A DNA stretch of 64,000 nt from an uncultured Alphaproteobacteria bacterium (GCA_903860975.1 CAIOSI010000009.1:62001-126000), one strand, 5' to 3'. Counted from the first letter of the stretch, positions 9,646 through 18,969 are shown. Numbers and translations: made by a program. Notes: generated by a model from the sequence alone, not told the origin.

Positions 9646-10022
9646 TCATTGCAAGACAACTCTGAAATCCGCGGCATGTTCGCAAAGTTCGCGGACATCG
9701 TGGCCAGACGAACGCCTCGGCGGCAGGTCCGCGCAGAGTTCGGCGTCGACGGCTTCTTCTGCCGCCACGAAAAGCGCTTCATCTCCTGGCGTGTGCTGCA
9801 AGCCGCTGCAGGGCATCTGATCCGTGGACATCCCAACCCCAAGTCCTGGCGGGGCGTCCTTGAGCTCGTGAAGACCTAACGTCCGCTATCCCCCGCAGCA
9901 GACCTAAAACGGGTCCGCTTTCGTCAAGCCGACCCAGCACCGTTTTCCCCAAAAAGCACGACGAGCGCTGGTGTCGCCGTACGTTCAGGCTAATCTCGCC
10001 CACAAAACGTGGGGGTTTTCTG
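9646..10022. other. Intergenic stretch, no convincing gene
   Basis: About 380 bases between the LytTR remnant and the PqaA-type gene. A forward open frame (9649-9879, TTG start, 76 codons) encodes a basic peptide with no recognised domain; the reverse frames show no recognised domain either. The last 100 bases are presumably the promoter and leader of the downstream gene, ending with a run of Gs five bases before its ATG. Confidence 0.4.
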
Positions 10023-11429
10023 ATGCTGCCGTGGATCCGGGCGTTCGCCCTTGCAATGGCGCTGCTTGCCGCCGCACCGGCCGCGGCCCAGCCGACGCCG
10101 CTGGACCGCTACGTGCATGCGCCGGACAAGGTTTATGGCTGGAAGCTCGTCCGTTCGATCTCCGGGGCCGAGCAGACCACCTATGTCCTGGAGCTGACAT
10201 CGCAGTCCTGGCGCAGCGCCAAGGATGTGGACCGGCCCGTCTGGAAGCACTGGCTGACGATTGTGCGGCCAAAGATGTTGAAAAGCTCGACCGCGCTGCT
10301 GGTGATCGGCGAAGGCTCGAACACCGACCTCGCGCCTGAGAAGGCCAGCGACTGGACGATGCGGATCGCCCTGGAGACACACACGGCCGTCGCCGAGCTG
10401 CGCATGGTCCCCAACCAGCCGCTGCGGTTCACGGACAGCCCGGAACAGGCCCGATCCGAGGATGGCATCATTGCCTACAGCCGCGTGAAGCACTTCACGA
10501 CCAAGGACGACACCTGGCTGGTTCGACTGGCGATGGTGAAGAGCGGCGTACGCGCGATGGACGCCGTGCAGGCCTTCCTGGCCAGCGAAGCGGGTGCCCG
10601 GACGAAGATTGATCGGTTTGTGGTCACTGGCGGCTCCAAGCGTGGCTGGACGACCTGGCTGGTGGGGGCCACTGACAAGCGTGTCGTGGCGATCATCCCT
10701 CTGGTGATCGATGCCCTGAATAGCGAGGCGATTACCAGACACCACTTCGAGGCCTACGGCTTCTTCTCCTCGTCGCTGGACGACTATGTGAACCAGGGTC
10801 TGTTTCCCGGGAAGATCGGCACGCCCGAGTACCAGGCGGTGCTTAGAATCGAGGATCCCTATAATTACCTCAGCCGCGCGGCGTTAAAGATGCCCAAGCT
10901 GATGATCAACGCGGCCGGGGACCAGTTTTTCCTGCCCGACGGCTCGCAGTTCTACTGGGACAAGATCCAGCCAGAGAAGCACATCCGCTACGTGCCAAAC
11001 GCAAGGCACAACTTGATGGGATCTGACGCCGTCGACACCTTGATCGCCTTCTATGACGACGTGGTGAGCGGCCGTCCGCGCCCACGGTTCGATTGGACGA
11101 AGCAGTCAGACGGGACCTTGGTTGTTAAGCCGGTCGACAAGCCGAAAGAGGTGCGCCTTTGGCAGGCGACCAATCCGAAGGCCCGTGACTTCCGCCTGGA
11201 CGTGATCGGACCCGCCTATACGAGCACTGTGCTGAAGCCGCGGGCGGACGGCACCTATGCGGCGAAAGCTGGGAGGCCAGGAATTGGCTGGACGGCCTAT
11301 TTCATCGAGCTGACTTATGACCACGGCGCACCGCACCCGGAAAAATTCACGACCCAGGTTGTGGTGACGCCTGACGTGCTGCCGTTCCGCTGGGAGGACG
11401 CTGCGAAGAAATATCCGCCGAGGCCCTGA
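10023..11429 (+). CDS. PhoPQ-activated pathogenicity-related (PqaA-type) alpha/beta hydrolase
   Basis: This is a 468-residue exported protein with signal MLPWIRAFALAMALLAAAPA and a G-rich ribosome-binding site (GGGGG) upstream. It matches the PhoPQ-activated pathogenicity-related family, known from Salmonella pqaA. The alpha/beta-hydrolase catalytic elements are visible: nucleophile-elbow-like VTGGSKRGWTTWL near residue 200, the acidic residue in INAAGDQFFLPDG near 298, and the histidine in VPNARHNLMGSDA near 326. The C-terminal 100 residues form an extra beta-rich domain typical of the family. Substrate and physiological role are unknown. The gene stands alone between a broken upstream region and a convergent VOC remnant. 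Confidence 0.8.
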   Translation: MLPWIRAFALAMALLAAAPAAAQPTPLDRYVHAPDKVYGWKLVRSISGAEQTTYVLELTSQSWRSAKDVDRPVWKHWLTIVRPKMLKSSTALLVIGEGSNTDLAPEKASDWTMRIALETHTAVAELRMVPNQPLRFTDSPEQARSEDGIIAYSRVKHFTTKDDTWLVRLAMVKSGVRAMDAVQAFLASEAGARTKIDRFVVTGGSKRGWTTWLVGATDKRVVAIIPLVIDALNSEAITRHHFEAYGFFSSSLDDYVNQGLFPGKIGTPEYQAVLRIEDPYNYLSRAALKMPKLMINAAGDQFFLPDGSQFYWDKIQPEKHIRYVPNARHNLMGSDAVDTLIAFYDDVVSGRPRPRFDWTKQSDGTLVVKPVDKPKEVRLWQATNPKARDFRLDVIGPAYTSTVLKPRADGTYAAKAGRPGIGWTAYFIELTYDHGAPHPEKFTTQVVVTPDVLPFRWEDAAKKYPPRP

Positions 11430-11457
11430 GCCAGACAGTCAGGTCGCGCACATAGCT

Positions 11458-11637
11458 TTAGCGAGCTATCGGCGGATTTGTGTGGATTCTGGAGAGCGGC
11501 GTCACCAAAACCCAACACTTTCCTCCGCCCTGGCCGGTGTCAGTCGTGAGCGTAAAGCCAAGCTTTTCGACATAAAAACCAATCGCTTCATCGTAATCGC
11601 CGACCAGAAGGGCTGTAAGCGTGAGAGGCCTCGACAC
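11458..11637 (-). pseudogene. Truncated VOC (glyoxalase/bleomycin-resistance) family gene
   Basis: The reverse strand from a GTG at 11637 encodes 59 residues that start TLTALLVGDYDEAIGFYVEK and continue with LGFTLTTDTGQGGGKCWVLVTP. This is the first beta-alpha-beta-beta unit of a VOC-family protein. The frame then drifts into unrelated sequence and stops, whereas family members run to about 120-130 residues. The second half of the domain is not present downstream. It lies 14 bp after the LysR gene, so it may once have been co-transcribed with it. Confidence 0.6.
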
Positions 11638-11651
11638 CTATGGGCTCCCGG

Positions 11652-12614
11652 CTAGAGGCCGTCGGCCACGTCGCGAATAACGTCGTGCATCCAGGCGACC
11701 GCGGGTTCGGCGAGGCGGTCCTTCAGATAAAGCAAGGTCACGTCCACCGCGGGAGAATCGTAGGGCGGCTCGATAAGCTTCACCCGACCGCTTTGGGCCG
11801 ATAGCAGGGCGAGCCGGCGCGGGAGCAGCGTGGCCATGTCGGTGCGGATAGCCACAGCGAGCGCGGTGTAAGTGTCGGGGACCGAAACGCCGATCCGCCG
11901 GGTTAGGCCGCAAGCCGCCAGCGCAGCTTCAAAGGCCCCGGCGTCTTCCCAGCTCGCGCGGCTTACAAAAGGACGACGCTCGCCGCCTTCTTCGATGAGG
12001 CCGGGCAAGCTACGCGCCATGACGATGTGAGGAACGCAGACGAGGGTCTCGAGGTCGACGTGACGCCCCTGAAAGGTTGGATGATCGTTGCGAACCACCC
12101 AGACCAGCTCTTCCGTCAGGATGGTTTCGCGCGCGAAGCGCTCCGGTGCGGCAAGCACGTTTCCGACCAGGAAGTCGGCGCGTTGGGCGTCCAACCGCTC
12201 GAGGACGTCGAGGGCAAGTTCAGCGATCATCAGCTCCGATTGCGGTGCCACTTGCGAGAGCCGGCTGGCGATCGGCGGGGCCAGGATGGCGCTGGCGTAG
12301 GTGCCGGCCACAAGCGTAAAGCGCCGCTCACTGGTGGCGGGGTCGAAATCAGAGGGAGCCAGGGCGGCTTGCAGCTGGTTGAGCGCGGCATGCACCTGGG
12401 GCCCCATTTCCACTGCTCTGGGTGTCGGTTGCATGCCGCCGGGACCGCGGACGAAAAGCTCATCGCTCAGCATGTAGCGAAGACGGTTCAGCGCGTGGCT
12501 CACTGCCGATTGGGTCAGGCCCAGGCGCGCGCCAGCCCGCGTGACGCTGCGTTCCTCAAGCAGGACGTCAAACACCCGCAAAAGGTTCAGATCGAGATTA
12601 TGAGTTGGGTTCAT
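11652..12614 (-). CDS. LysR-family transcriptional regulator
   Basis: The protein has 320 residues. The N-terminus (NLDLNLLRVFDVLLEERSVT) is the classic LysR winged helix-turn-helix, with the recognition region LGLTQSAVSHALNRLR. The C-terminal two-thirds is the effector-binding domain; IVMARSLPGLIEEGGERR is of the NodD/NahR-like subtype. It is transcribed away from the emrAB-type efflux operon, the standard arrangement for a local regulator of that operon. A 13-bp palindrome with the T-N11-A spacing lies three bases upstream of its start codon and would allow autoregulation. The effector is unknown; aromatic or phenolic compounds are common for this subtype. Confidence 0.9.
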   Translation of the reverse strand: MNPTHNLDLNLLRVFDVLLEERSVTRAGARLGLTQSAVSHALNRLRYMLSDELFVRGPGGMQPTPRAVEMGPQVHAALNQLQAALAPSDFDPATSERRFTLVAGTYASAILAPPIASRLSQVAPQSELMIAELALDVLERLDAQRADFLVGNVLAAPERFARETILTEELVWVVRNDHPTFQGRHVDLETLVCVPHIVMARSLPGLIEEGGERRPFVSRASWEDAGAFEAALAACGLTRRIGVSVPDTYTALAVAIRTDMATLLPRRLALLSAQSGRVKLIEPPYDSPAVDVTLLYLKDRLAEPAVAWMHDVIRDVADGL

Positions 12615-12617
12615 TTG

Positions 12618-12630
12618 TGTCGTGACGACA
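12618..12630. promoter_or_regulatory. Candidate LysR operator (T-N11-A palindrome)
   Basis: TGTCGTGACGACA is a perfect 13-base palindrome around a central G with T and A at its outer ends, the canonical LysR box spacing. It sits in the 151-bp region between the divergent LysR gene and the efflux operon, just upstream of the LysR start. Confidence 0.45.
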
Positions 12631-12765
12631 TATAATTTTGATCATCGACCTGTCAGCTCTATCTGGGGTCTGACGGGAACTCTGGCGTGGCCATACATGG
12701 CCAACGTCCGTTCTTACTTTTGCGGTTTCCCAGCCCGCAGCAGCCATAAGTGAAAAGGGGCTCGC

Positions 12766-13854
12766 GTGAGCGGACCTGATGCCATCCCGCTCCGCGGCAA
12801 CGCCGAAGTCGATACCAGGGTCAAGCCTGGCCTAATGCGTCGGCTGCGTTGGCCCCTCATCGTTGGGGGCCCGTTGTTGATCCTGGGCGTCGTCGCCTAT
12901 TTCATCTCGACGGGCGGACGTACGCAATCGACAGACAACGCCTATGTGCAGATTGCCAAGGCGCCCGTCGCGCCGTCGATCGCCGGCCGTGTGAGCGATG
13001 TCTATGTCCACGAGAACCAATTTGTGAAACGCGGCCAGGTGCTGTTCCGGCTGGATGCCCGGGACATGCAGGCCAACGCCGAGGCCGCTGCCGCATCGGT
13101 GGCGAACGCTGCCTTGCAGGTGCGCGCACTGCGCGCGAGTTACCAGGCGCAGCAGGCCATGGTGCAGGCGGCTAAGGACCAGCTCGCCTACGCTACAACA
13201 GAGGCTGCCCGCGAAAAGAACCTGGCCAATGTCGGTGTCGTTTCGCAGGCGCAGGTCGATCAGGCCAACCACGCCGTCTTGGCGGCTCGCCAGCAGCTTG
13301 CGGCCGCCCAACAGCAGGCCGAGCAGGTGCTGGCAAATCTTGGCGGCGACCCGAAACTTGCCCCGCAGTCGGCGCCGGCTGTGATGCAGGCCCAGGCCCA
13401 ACTGGACAAGGCCAGGCTCAACGTCTCCTACGGAACCGTCTTGGCACCTGCCGACGGAATTGTGACACGCGTCGATCAGATGCCGGTCGGGACCTATCTC
13501 AACGCCGCCCAGACGGGTTTTTGGCTTCTGTCGGGTCAGCCCTGGATCGAGGCCAATTTCAAGGAAGACCAACTCGCGCACATGAAGGTGGGGCAGCCGG
13601 TGACGATCAAGGTCGACGCCGATCCGGACGCTGCGATCAAGGGACATGTGGCGAGCTTCTCGCCGGGCACGGGACAGGCGTTTTCAGCCCTGCCGGCACA
13701 GAACGCGACGGGCAACTGGGTCAAGGTCGTTCAGCGGTTGCCAGTGCGTATCAGCTTCGACAAACCGCCGCCGGACATGGCAGGACGCGCGGGGCTTTCA
13801 GCCAAGGTCACTGTCGATGTTCAGGCCTCCGCCCATGCGCCTGGTGCGCGCTAG
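12766..13854 (+). CDS. emrA: HlyD/EmrA-family membrane fusion protein
   Basis: This is the periplasmic adaptor of a tripartite efflux pump, 362 residues. A GTG start follows AAAAGGGG at a good distance. One membrane segment (residues about 28-48, WPLIVGGPLLILGVVAYFIS) anchors the protein. The motif STDNAYVQIAKAPVAPSIAG is the typical EmrA start of the lipoyl half-domain; an alpha-helical hairpin rich in Ala and Gln follows (about 90-200), then the second lipoyl half and beta barrel with GTYLNAAQTGFWLLSG and PWIEANFKEDQLAHMKVGQP. It is the first gene of a three-gene operon with the MFS pump 12 bp downstream. Confidence 0.9.
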   Translation: MSGPDAIPLRGNAEVDTRVKPGLMRRLRWPLIVGGPLLILGVVAYFISTGGRTQSTDNAYVQIAKAPVAPSIAGRVSDVYVHENQFVKRGQVLFRLDARDMQANAEAAAASVANAALQVRALRASYQAQQAMVQAAKDQLAYATTEAAREKNLANVGVVSQAQVDQANHAVLAARQQLAAAQQQAEQVLANLGGDPKLAPQSAPAVMQAQAQLDKARLNVSYGTVLAPADGIVTRVDQMPVGTYLNAAQTGFWLLSGQPWIEANFKEDQLAHMKVGQPVTIKVDADPDAAIKGHVASFSPGTGQAFSALPAQNATGNWVKVVQRLPVRISFDKPPPDMAGRAGLSAKVTVDVQASAHAPGAR

Positions 13855-13866
13855 GGCCTGACGGCC

Positions 13867-15393
13867 ATGGTGACCCAACACGACGCCAAGAACCGCTGGC
13901 CGATCACCATCTCGATCATGCTGGCCACGGTGATGAACTCGCTGGACACGACGATCGCCAACGTCGCCTTGCCGCATATTCAAGGGTCAGTTTCAGCCTC
14001 GCCTGAGCAGATCACCTGGGTTTTGACCTCTTACATCGTCTCGGCCGCCATCATGACGCCGCTGTCGGGTTGGCTCGCCGATCGGATCGGCCGCAAGCGG
14101 ATGTTCCTGATCTCGATCGGGGGCTTCACGCTGGCTTCAATGCTTTGCGCTGCTGCCACCAGCCTGCCGCAGATCGTGCTGTTTCGTGTCCTGCAAGGCG
14201 CCTTTGGCGCGGCCCTGATCCCGCTGTCGCAAGCGGTGCTGCTCGATATTAATCCGCCGCAGAAGCACGGCCAGGCCATGGCGATCTGGGGGGCCGGCGC
14301 GATCCTGGGGCCGATCCTGGGGCCTGCGTTGGGAGGCTATTTCACCCAGAACTTCTCTTGGCGATTGTGTTTTTACATCAACCTTCCCATTGGAATCCTG
14401 GCCTTTCTGGGGGTCTTGTTTTTCATCTCCGGCGATCACCTGCAGCGCGCCAAGAAGTTCGATTTTCTAGGCTTTGGGATGCTCACCCTGTTCATCGCCG
14501 CGTTCCAGTTGGTGCTGGACCGTGGGCCAAGCCAGGACTGGTTTCATTCCAGGGAAATCTGGACCGAGACAATCTTGGCCGCGGTCGGCCTGTGGGTCTT
14601 CGTGGTTCACGCCCTCACCACAGACCACCCGTTCTTTGACAAGGCCTTGATGCGGGACCGCAACTTCGTGACGGCCAGCATCTTCGGCTTTTTCATCGGA
14701 ATCCTGCTATTTTCGACCATGGCGCTCCTGCCGCCGATGATGCAGACGCTGATGGGCTATCCGGTGATGACCTCGGGCCTCGTCAGCATGCCGCGCGGTG
14801 TCGGCTCATTCGTGGCGATGTTCTTCGTCGGCCGGTTGATCGGTAAGGTCGACACCCGGCTTATCCTCTTCACGGGATTGCTGATTTCCACCGTCGCTCT
14901 GATGCAAATGATGCGTTTTGATCTGTCCATGACCGTCTGGCCGTTCATCACCTCCGGCGTCGTCCAAGGACTGGGCGTTGGTCTGTTGTTCGTACCGCTT
15001 TCGACGCTGGCCTTCGCAACCATCCCGGCGCATCTGCGGCCAGAGGGCTCATCGGTCTATACCCTGGTGCGCAACTTGGGCTCCAGCGTGGGGATCTCGA
15101 TCATGAACGCCTTGGTCGTGGCCAACACTCAGACCATGCACGCCGCGTTGGCCGCCAAGGTTGTCTTGTCTGACGCCATGACCCGAGCGACCTTGCCTGC
15201 GATATTCAATCCTGCGACGGCAGCCGGGATTACCGCGCTGAACGTTGAGATCACCCGCCAAGGATCGATGGTCGCCTTTATCGACGACTTCAAATTGATG
15301 CTCATTATCACCATCGCCTGCATGCCGATGCTGCTGCTCTTGCGCAGACCCAGGCGCGCTGGCGCGGAGCCCTTACATGCTGCAATCGACTAA
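13867..15393 (+). CDS. emrB: DHA2-family drug:H+ antiporter, EmrB type
   Basis: This inner-membrane pump has 508 residues and 14 predicted membrane segments. Family motifs include LDTTIANVALPHIQGS in the first helix, GWLADRIGRKRMFLISI as the MFS motif A, and LGPILGPALGGYFTQNFSWR as the antiporter motif C region. It should export hydrophobic or aromatic compounds using the proton gradient, in complex with the adaptor and the outer-membrane channel encoded on either side. The next gene's ATG lies 17 bases before this stop, so the two are translationally coupled. Confidence 0.92.
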   Translation: MVTQHDAKNRWPITISIMLATVMNSLDTTIANVALPHIQGSVSASPEQITWVLTSYIVSAAIMTPLSGWLADRIGRKRMFLISIGGFTLASMLCAAATSLPQIVLFRVLQGAFGAALIPLSQAVLLDINPPQKHGQAMAIWGAGAILGPILGPALGGYFTQNFSWRLCFYINLPIGILAFLGVLFFISGDHLQRAKKFDFLGFGMLTLFIAAFQLVLDRGPSQDWFHSREIWTETILAAVGLWVFVVHALTTDHPFFDKALMRDRNFVTASIFGFFIGILLFSTMALLPPMMQTLMGYPVMTSGLVSMPRGVGSFVAMFFVGRLIGKVDTRLILFTGLLISTVALMQMMRFDLSMTVWPFITSGVVQGLGVGLLFVPLSTLAFATIPAHLRPEGSSVYTLVRNLGSSVGISIMNALVVANTQTMHAALAAKVVLSDAMTRATLPAIFNPATAAGITALNVEITRQGSMVAFIDDFKLMLIITIACMPMLLLLRRPRRAGAEPLHAAID

Positions 15394-16846
15394 ACATCTC
15401 CGTCTGCCGGCGCTCTGCGTCACGGCCCTTGCTCTGAGCGCATGTACGACCGTGGGGCCGAATTTCAAAGCCTCGGAGGGGCCAATGGGGTCGGCGGCGG
15501 CTGGCTACGTCATGGCTGGAGATGCGGTTGCGCCGGGCGTCCGGTTGAGCCCGGACGTTCGCGCCGCTGGGCCATGGTGGCAGGCGTTCGGCTCACCGGA
15601 GTTGGACCATGTCATCCGCCAGGCCTTAGCCGATAGCCCCTCCATCGCTCAGGCGCGCGCATCGCTGGACAAGGCGCAAGCTGAAGCCCGCGCCAAACGC
15701 GGCGCCCAATTCGTCCAGGTCGACGCCAATGCCGCGGCCGAACGTGAGCGGATCAATCTGGCGGCATTCGGCTTCAGCGGCTTTCCAGGCGGCCCGCCGG
15801 TCTCGAACCCGACGATCAACCTCTACCAGGTTGGTGCCTCGGTGAGTTATGATCTTGACCTCTTCGGGGGGCGCAAGCGGGCCACGGAGGAAGCCAACGC
15901 CCGGGCCGAGGCTGCGGCGCGCCAAGCTGACGCCGCCTATCTGACGCTGTCGGCCAACGTCGCGATGCAGGCGATGAAAATTGCCACTCTGCGCGCGCAG
16001 ATGTCCGAGGCTCGCGCCATCGTGACCGACGACCGCCGGGTCATCGACATGGCCCAGAGAGCGGAGGCGGCGGGCGGTGCGTCGCACTCGGCGCTGTCTG
16101 GCGGCGTGACGCAGCTGGCGGAGGACGAGGCCCAGATTCCGGCCTTGCAGCGCGCGCTCGACGCCGCACGCCATCAGCTGGCGCTGCTGATCGGTAAGTC
16201 GCCGGCAGAGTGGGCCGCACCGGACTTTGATCTGGTCAAGTTCAAAGCTGAGGCCGACATCCCCATAAGCCTGCCGTCGGGTCTGGTCCGAAACCGACCC
16301 GATATTCTGGCGGCAGAGGCCAATCTGCACGTGGCGACCGCCGCGGTTGGTGTGGCGATCGCTCACCAGTATCCCGACATCAGGCTCTCGGCCGTCCTCA
16401 CCCAGGAAGCCATCAAGCCCGGGAATATTTTCCAGGCCGACGCGGCGGCTTGGACGATCCTTGGGGGGCTGTCTGCGCCCGTCTTCCATGGCGGAACCCT
16501 GAAGGCTGAGCGAGCGGCGGCCGAAGCCGAGGCCCGGATCTCGCTTGCTCGCTATGAGCAGACGGTGCTGCGGGCCTTCGTGCAGGTCTCAGACGTGCTG
16601 TCGAGCCTGGGGGCTGATCAGCAAGCCATCACCTCGCTTGAGCTCGTCAACCGCGCCGCAGAGTCGGCCGCCGACGATGCTCAAAATGCGCTGCGTCTTG
16701 GCGGGGGCCCCATGATCGATGTCGTCCAGGCCCAAAGGACGCTTAGCCGGGCGCGTCGCGCTCTGGTGGAAGCCCAAGGCCGCCGGATGAGTGATCTTGT
16801 CGAACTCTACGCCGCCACCGCCGCCGATTGGCGTGCCGCGAGCTAG
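15377..16846 (+). CDS. Outer-membrane efflux lipoprotein, NodT/OprM family
   Basis: A 489-residue outer-membrane channel subunit. The N-terminus LPALCVTALALSACTTVGPN contains a lipobox (LSAC), so it is a lipoprotein. The mature part shows two TolC-like repeats with long helices; PWWQAFGSPELDHVIRQALA and VGASVSYDLDLFGGRKRATE are family signatures. It completes the EmrAB-type pump and overlaps the emrB gene. The reading frame is intact and of usual length for the family (450-500 residues). Confidence 0.92.
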   Translation: MLQSTKHLRLPALCVTALALSACTTVGPNFKASEGPMGSAAAGYVMAGDAVAPGVRLSPDVRAAGPWWQAFGSPELDHVIRQALADSPSIAQARASLDKAQAEARAKRGAQFVQVDANAAAERERINLAAFGFSGFPGGPPVSNPTINLYQVGASVSYDLDLFGGRKRATEEANARAEAAARQADAAYLTLSANVAMQAMKIATLRAQMSEARAIVTDDRRVIDMAQRAEAAGGASHSALSGGVTQLAEDEAQIPALQRALDAARHQLALLIGKSPAEWAAPDFDLVKFKAEADIPISLPSGLVRNRPDILAAEANLHVATAAVGVAIAHQYPDIRLSAVLTQEAIKPGNIFQADAAAWTILGGLSAPVFHGGTLKAERAAAEAEARISLARYEQTVLRAFVQVSDVLSSLGADQQAITSLELVNRAAESAADDAQNALRLGGGPMIDVVQAQRTLSRARRALVEAQGRRMSDLVELYAATAADWRAAS

Positions 16847-16870
16847 GAGCGAAAAACACGGACTCATTTC

Positions 16871-17105
16871 TCAGCTTTTGAGCCGAACCGCGGGCCCGCC
16901 ATTTGGCGTCTCTGCGGCCGCAAGGAATACGATGCCGGACTGATCAAGGGCCTGTCGCATCGCCTCGACGTGAGCGGCCGAACTTCGGCCAGGACCGAGG
17001 GGGCCTTCCATGTCGACGATGGTTGGCCGCGAAAGCCAAGACGCTTTCGCCAGAGCTGGCTGGCTCCAGCTCAGCAATGCACGAGCCGCGACTGACTTGT
17101 CTCAT
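16871..17105 (-). pseudogene. XRE-family helix-turn-helix regulator with damaged N-terminus
   Basis: The reverse strand encodes AARALLSWSQPALAKASWLS, then RPTIVDMEG and a tail ending GGPAVRLKS. This is the layout of small alphaproteobacterial XRE regulators of about 75 residues. In the HTH frame there is no good start: a TGA lies seven codons before AARALL, and only a TTG inside the HTH is available. An ATG at 17105 is in another frame and would join the HTH if one indel were restored, so a frameshift is the simplest reading. It is convergent with the efflux operon. An intact short protein from the internal TTG cannot be excluded. Confidence 0.5.
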
Positions 17106-17153
17106 CCTGATTGTCGCGCTGCTCGCATCCAGATTGTCGCGCCACAGCTCACG

Positions 17154-17340
17154 TCAAAAGACGGGGACCCGGTCGCGCGCCTGCCGAACCTGAAAAGGCG
17201 CGTGGTCATCGCTGGCGCCTCGGCTGCCAGCTCGGGCGTAAGATCCGCCTCGGCTGTGCCCGTGCCCGATGCCGACAACCCATCGGCGGCTGACTCCGAT
17301 GCGCGAGGCGAGATCAGCTCTAGGATGCGTCCATGACCCG
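17154..17340 (-). pseudogene. Possible degenerate HipB-like HTH fragment
   Basis: Just after the stop of the symporter gene, the reverse strand reads RADLASRIGVSRRWVVGI, a plausible helix-turn-helix of HipB-type antitoxins. The adjacent frame then reads AEADLTPELAAEAP, as if one base had been lost. No start codon or complete domain can be assembled. Together with the XRE remnant next to it, the gap between 16.85 and 17.32 kb appears to be a site where small regulator genes have decayed. Confidence 0.28.
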
Positions 17341-18726
17341 CCGATGTTCGCGGCTGTGGGTCTCGGCAAGCAAGAAGACCGAGAGCAGCGATATGGCGCA
17401 CAATGCGGCCATGTAGGCGGAAACCGCCATGCCGCTGCCGTAATGCGCGAAAAGCGCGGTGGCGATAATGGGGGCAAAGGCACCGCCAAAGATCGCGCCA
17501 ATCTGATAGCCCAACGAAGCGCCGGAATAACGGAATTCCGTATCGAAGAGCTCGGCCATCAGTGCAGCCTGGGGGCCGTACATGACGTCGTTGAAGATTG
17601 AGCCCACTGTGATCGCCAGCAGCATCAAGGGAAACGCGCCTGTATCCAGCAGTCGGAAGAAGGGCACAGCCCAAAGACCCATGAGCAGGGCGCCGGCCAT
17701 GAAGACGGTGCGCCGTCCGATCTTGTCGGAGAGCCAGGCCATGAGCGGCAAAAAGGGCGCCGAGATCAGGCTGCCCAACATCACCGCCATTAGAATCGTC
17801 TGCCGCGGCACGTGAGGCGCGTGGTGGGCGTCGGTGGCATAGGCCAACGCATAGTTGATCATCACGTAGAAGGTGCCGTTGGCTGCGACGAAGGCGCCCG
17901 CGGCCAGCAGGATCTCTTTCGGACGCTGGGCGATCACCTTGAGGATCGGCGAGCCTTTGGCTGCGCGAAGCATGGCCTTGGCCTTGTCGACGCTGACGCC
18001 TTTCTCAGTGGCTAGCGCCTTGGCGGCGGCCTCCTGTTGTTGGGCTTCCTGCGCCTGCAGGGCCTGGAATTCGGCCGTGTCCTCAAGCCGGAGCTGCACA
18101 TAGAGGCCCAAGGCTACCAGCAGGATGGAGAGCAGGAACGGAATTCGCCAGGCCCAGATCAGGAAATTATCAGGTGCGACGGTGGCGCCGATCACCAGGA
18201 AGATCAGGTTCGCCAGCACCACGCCCGTGGGCACACCCATCTGGGCGAAGCTTCCATAGAGCCCGCGCTGCTTAGGCGGAGCGTTCTCGAAAGCCAGCAA
18301 CATGGCACCGCCCCACTGGCCGCCGACGGCAAGGCCCTGGATGAAGCGCAGCGCGATCAACAACAGCGGTGCCAGAATTCCCACCGTGGCATAGGTGGGA
18401 AGCAGACCGATCGCCGTCGTCGACAAACCCATCATCAGCAGCGCCGTCACGAGCGCGCGCTTTCGGCCAAACTGATCGCCGAAGTGTCCGAAAATGATGC
18501 CGCCTACAGGCCGGGCGATGAAGCCGACCGCAAAGGTTGAGAATGCCGCCAACTGCGCGACTGCAGGCGGCAGGCTCGATGCGAAGAATAGCTTGGGGAA
18601 GACCAGCGCTGCGGCGGTCCCATAGATGAAAAAGTCGTACCACTCGATGCTGGACGCTGCGAGCGAGGTCATGGCGACCTTGGCGATATTGATCTTTACG
18701 GGCGCGGCGCCAGCGGCTGCGGTCAT
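17320..18726 (-). CDS. MHS-family metabolite:H+ symporter (MFS)
   Basis: The 468-residue MFS permease has the metabolite:H+ symporter signature SSIEWYDFFIYGTAAALVFP at the first helix, GHFGDQFGRKRALV as motif A, and RFIQGLAVGGQWGGAMLLAFE in helix 4. Twelve membrane segments are expected, with a charged central loop (about 220-260) rich in Glu and Ala. Relatives import carboxylates, proline/betaine or shikimate; the substrate cannot be told here. The gene stands alone, with aminopeptidase P upstream in the same direction across a 243-bp gap. Confidence 0.88.
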   Translation of the reverse strand: MTAAAGAAPVKINIAKVAMTSLAASSIEWYDFFIYGTAAALVFPKLFFASSLPPAVAQLAAFSTFAVGFIARPVGGIIFGHFGDQFGRKRALVTALLMMGLSTTAIGLLPTYATVGILAPLLLIALRFIQGLAVGGQWGGAMLLAFENAPPKQRGLYGSFAQMGVPTGVVLANLIFLVIGATVAPDNFLIWAWRIPFLLSILLVALGLYVQLRLEDTAEFQALQAQEAQQQEAAAKALATEKGVSVDKAKAMLRAAKGSPILKVIAQRPKEILLAAGAFVAANGTFYVMINYALAYATDAHHAPHVPRQTILMAVMLGSLISAPFLPLMAWLSDKIGRRTVFMAGALLMGLWAVPFFRLLDTGAFPLMLLAITVGSIFNDVMYGPQAALMAELFDTEFRYSGASLGYQIGAIFGGAFAPIIATALFAHYGSGMAVSAYMAALCAISLLSVFLLAETHSREHRRVMDAS

Positions 18727-18969
18727 GAAAAGTCCCCCAGGGTGGTTGCGCGGAGTCGCCCCGCGCTTGGACGAATGGGTAGCCTAGCGGCGGTCATAGG
18801 GTAAGTCGGTTCGTTAGGAGATTTTCGACCCGCCACTGCGCCACGTTTCAAGCCTTGAGCCCAAGGCGACCTTCAGCGGCCCCAGCCACGGTTCGTAGGC
18901 GCGCGATTGGCCAAGGCCACTTCGCAAGAGGCACCGCCGAGTGTAAAGGAGCGGGTCTTAATCGTCGTT

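Noticed and set aside
9649..9879. 76-codon forward frame before the PqaA-type gene
   Set aside because: TTG start without ribosome-binding site and no domain; a short GHPNPK match to the GIY-YIG protein at 21 kb is too short to mean anything.
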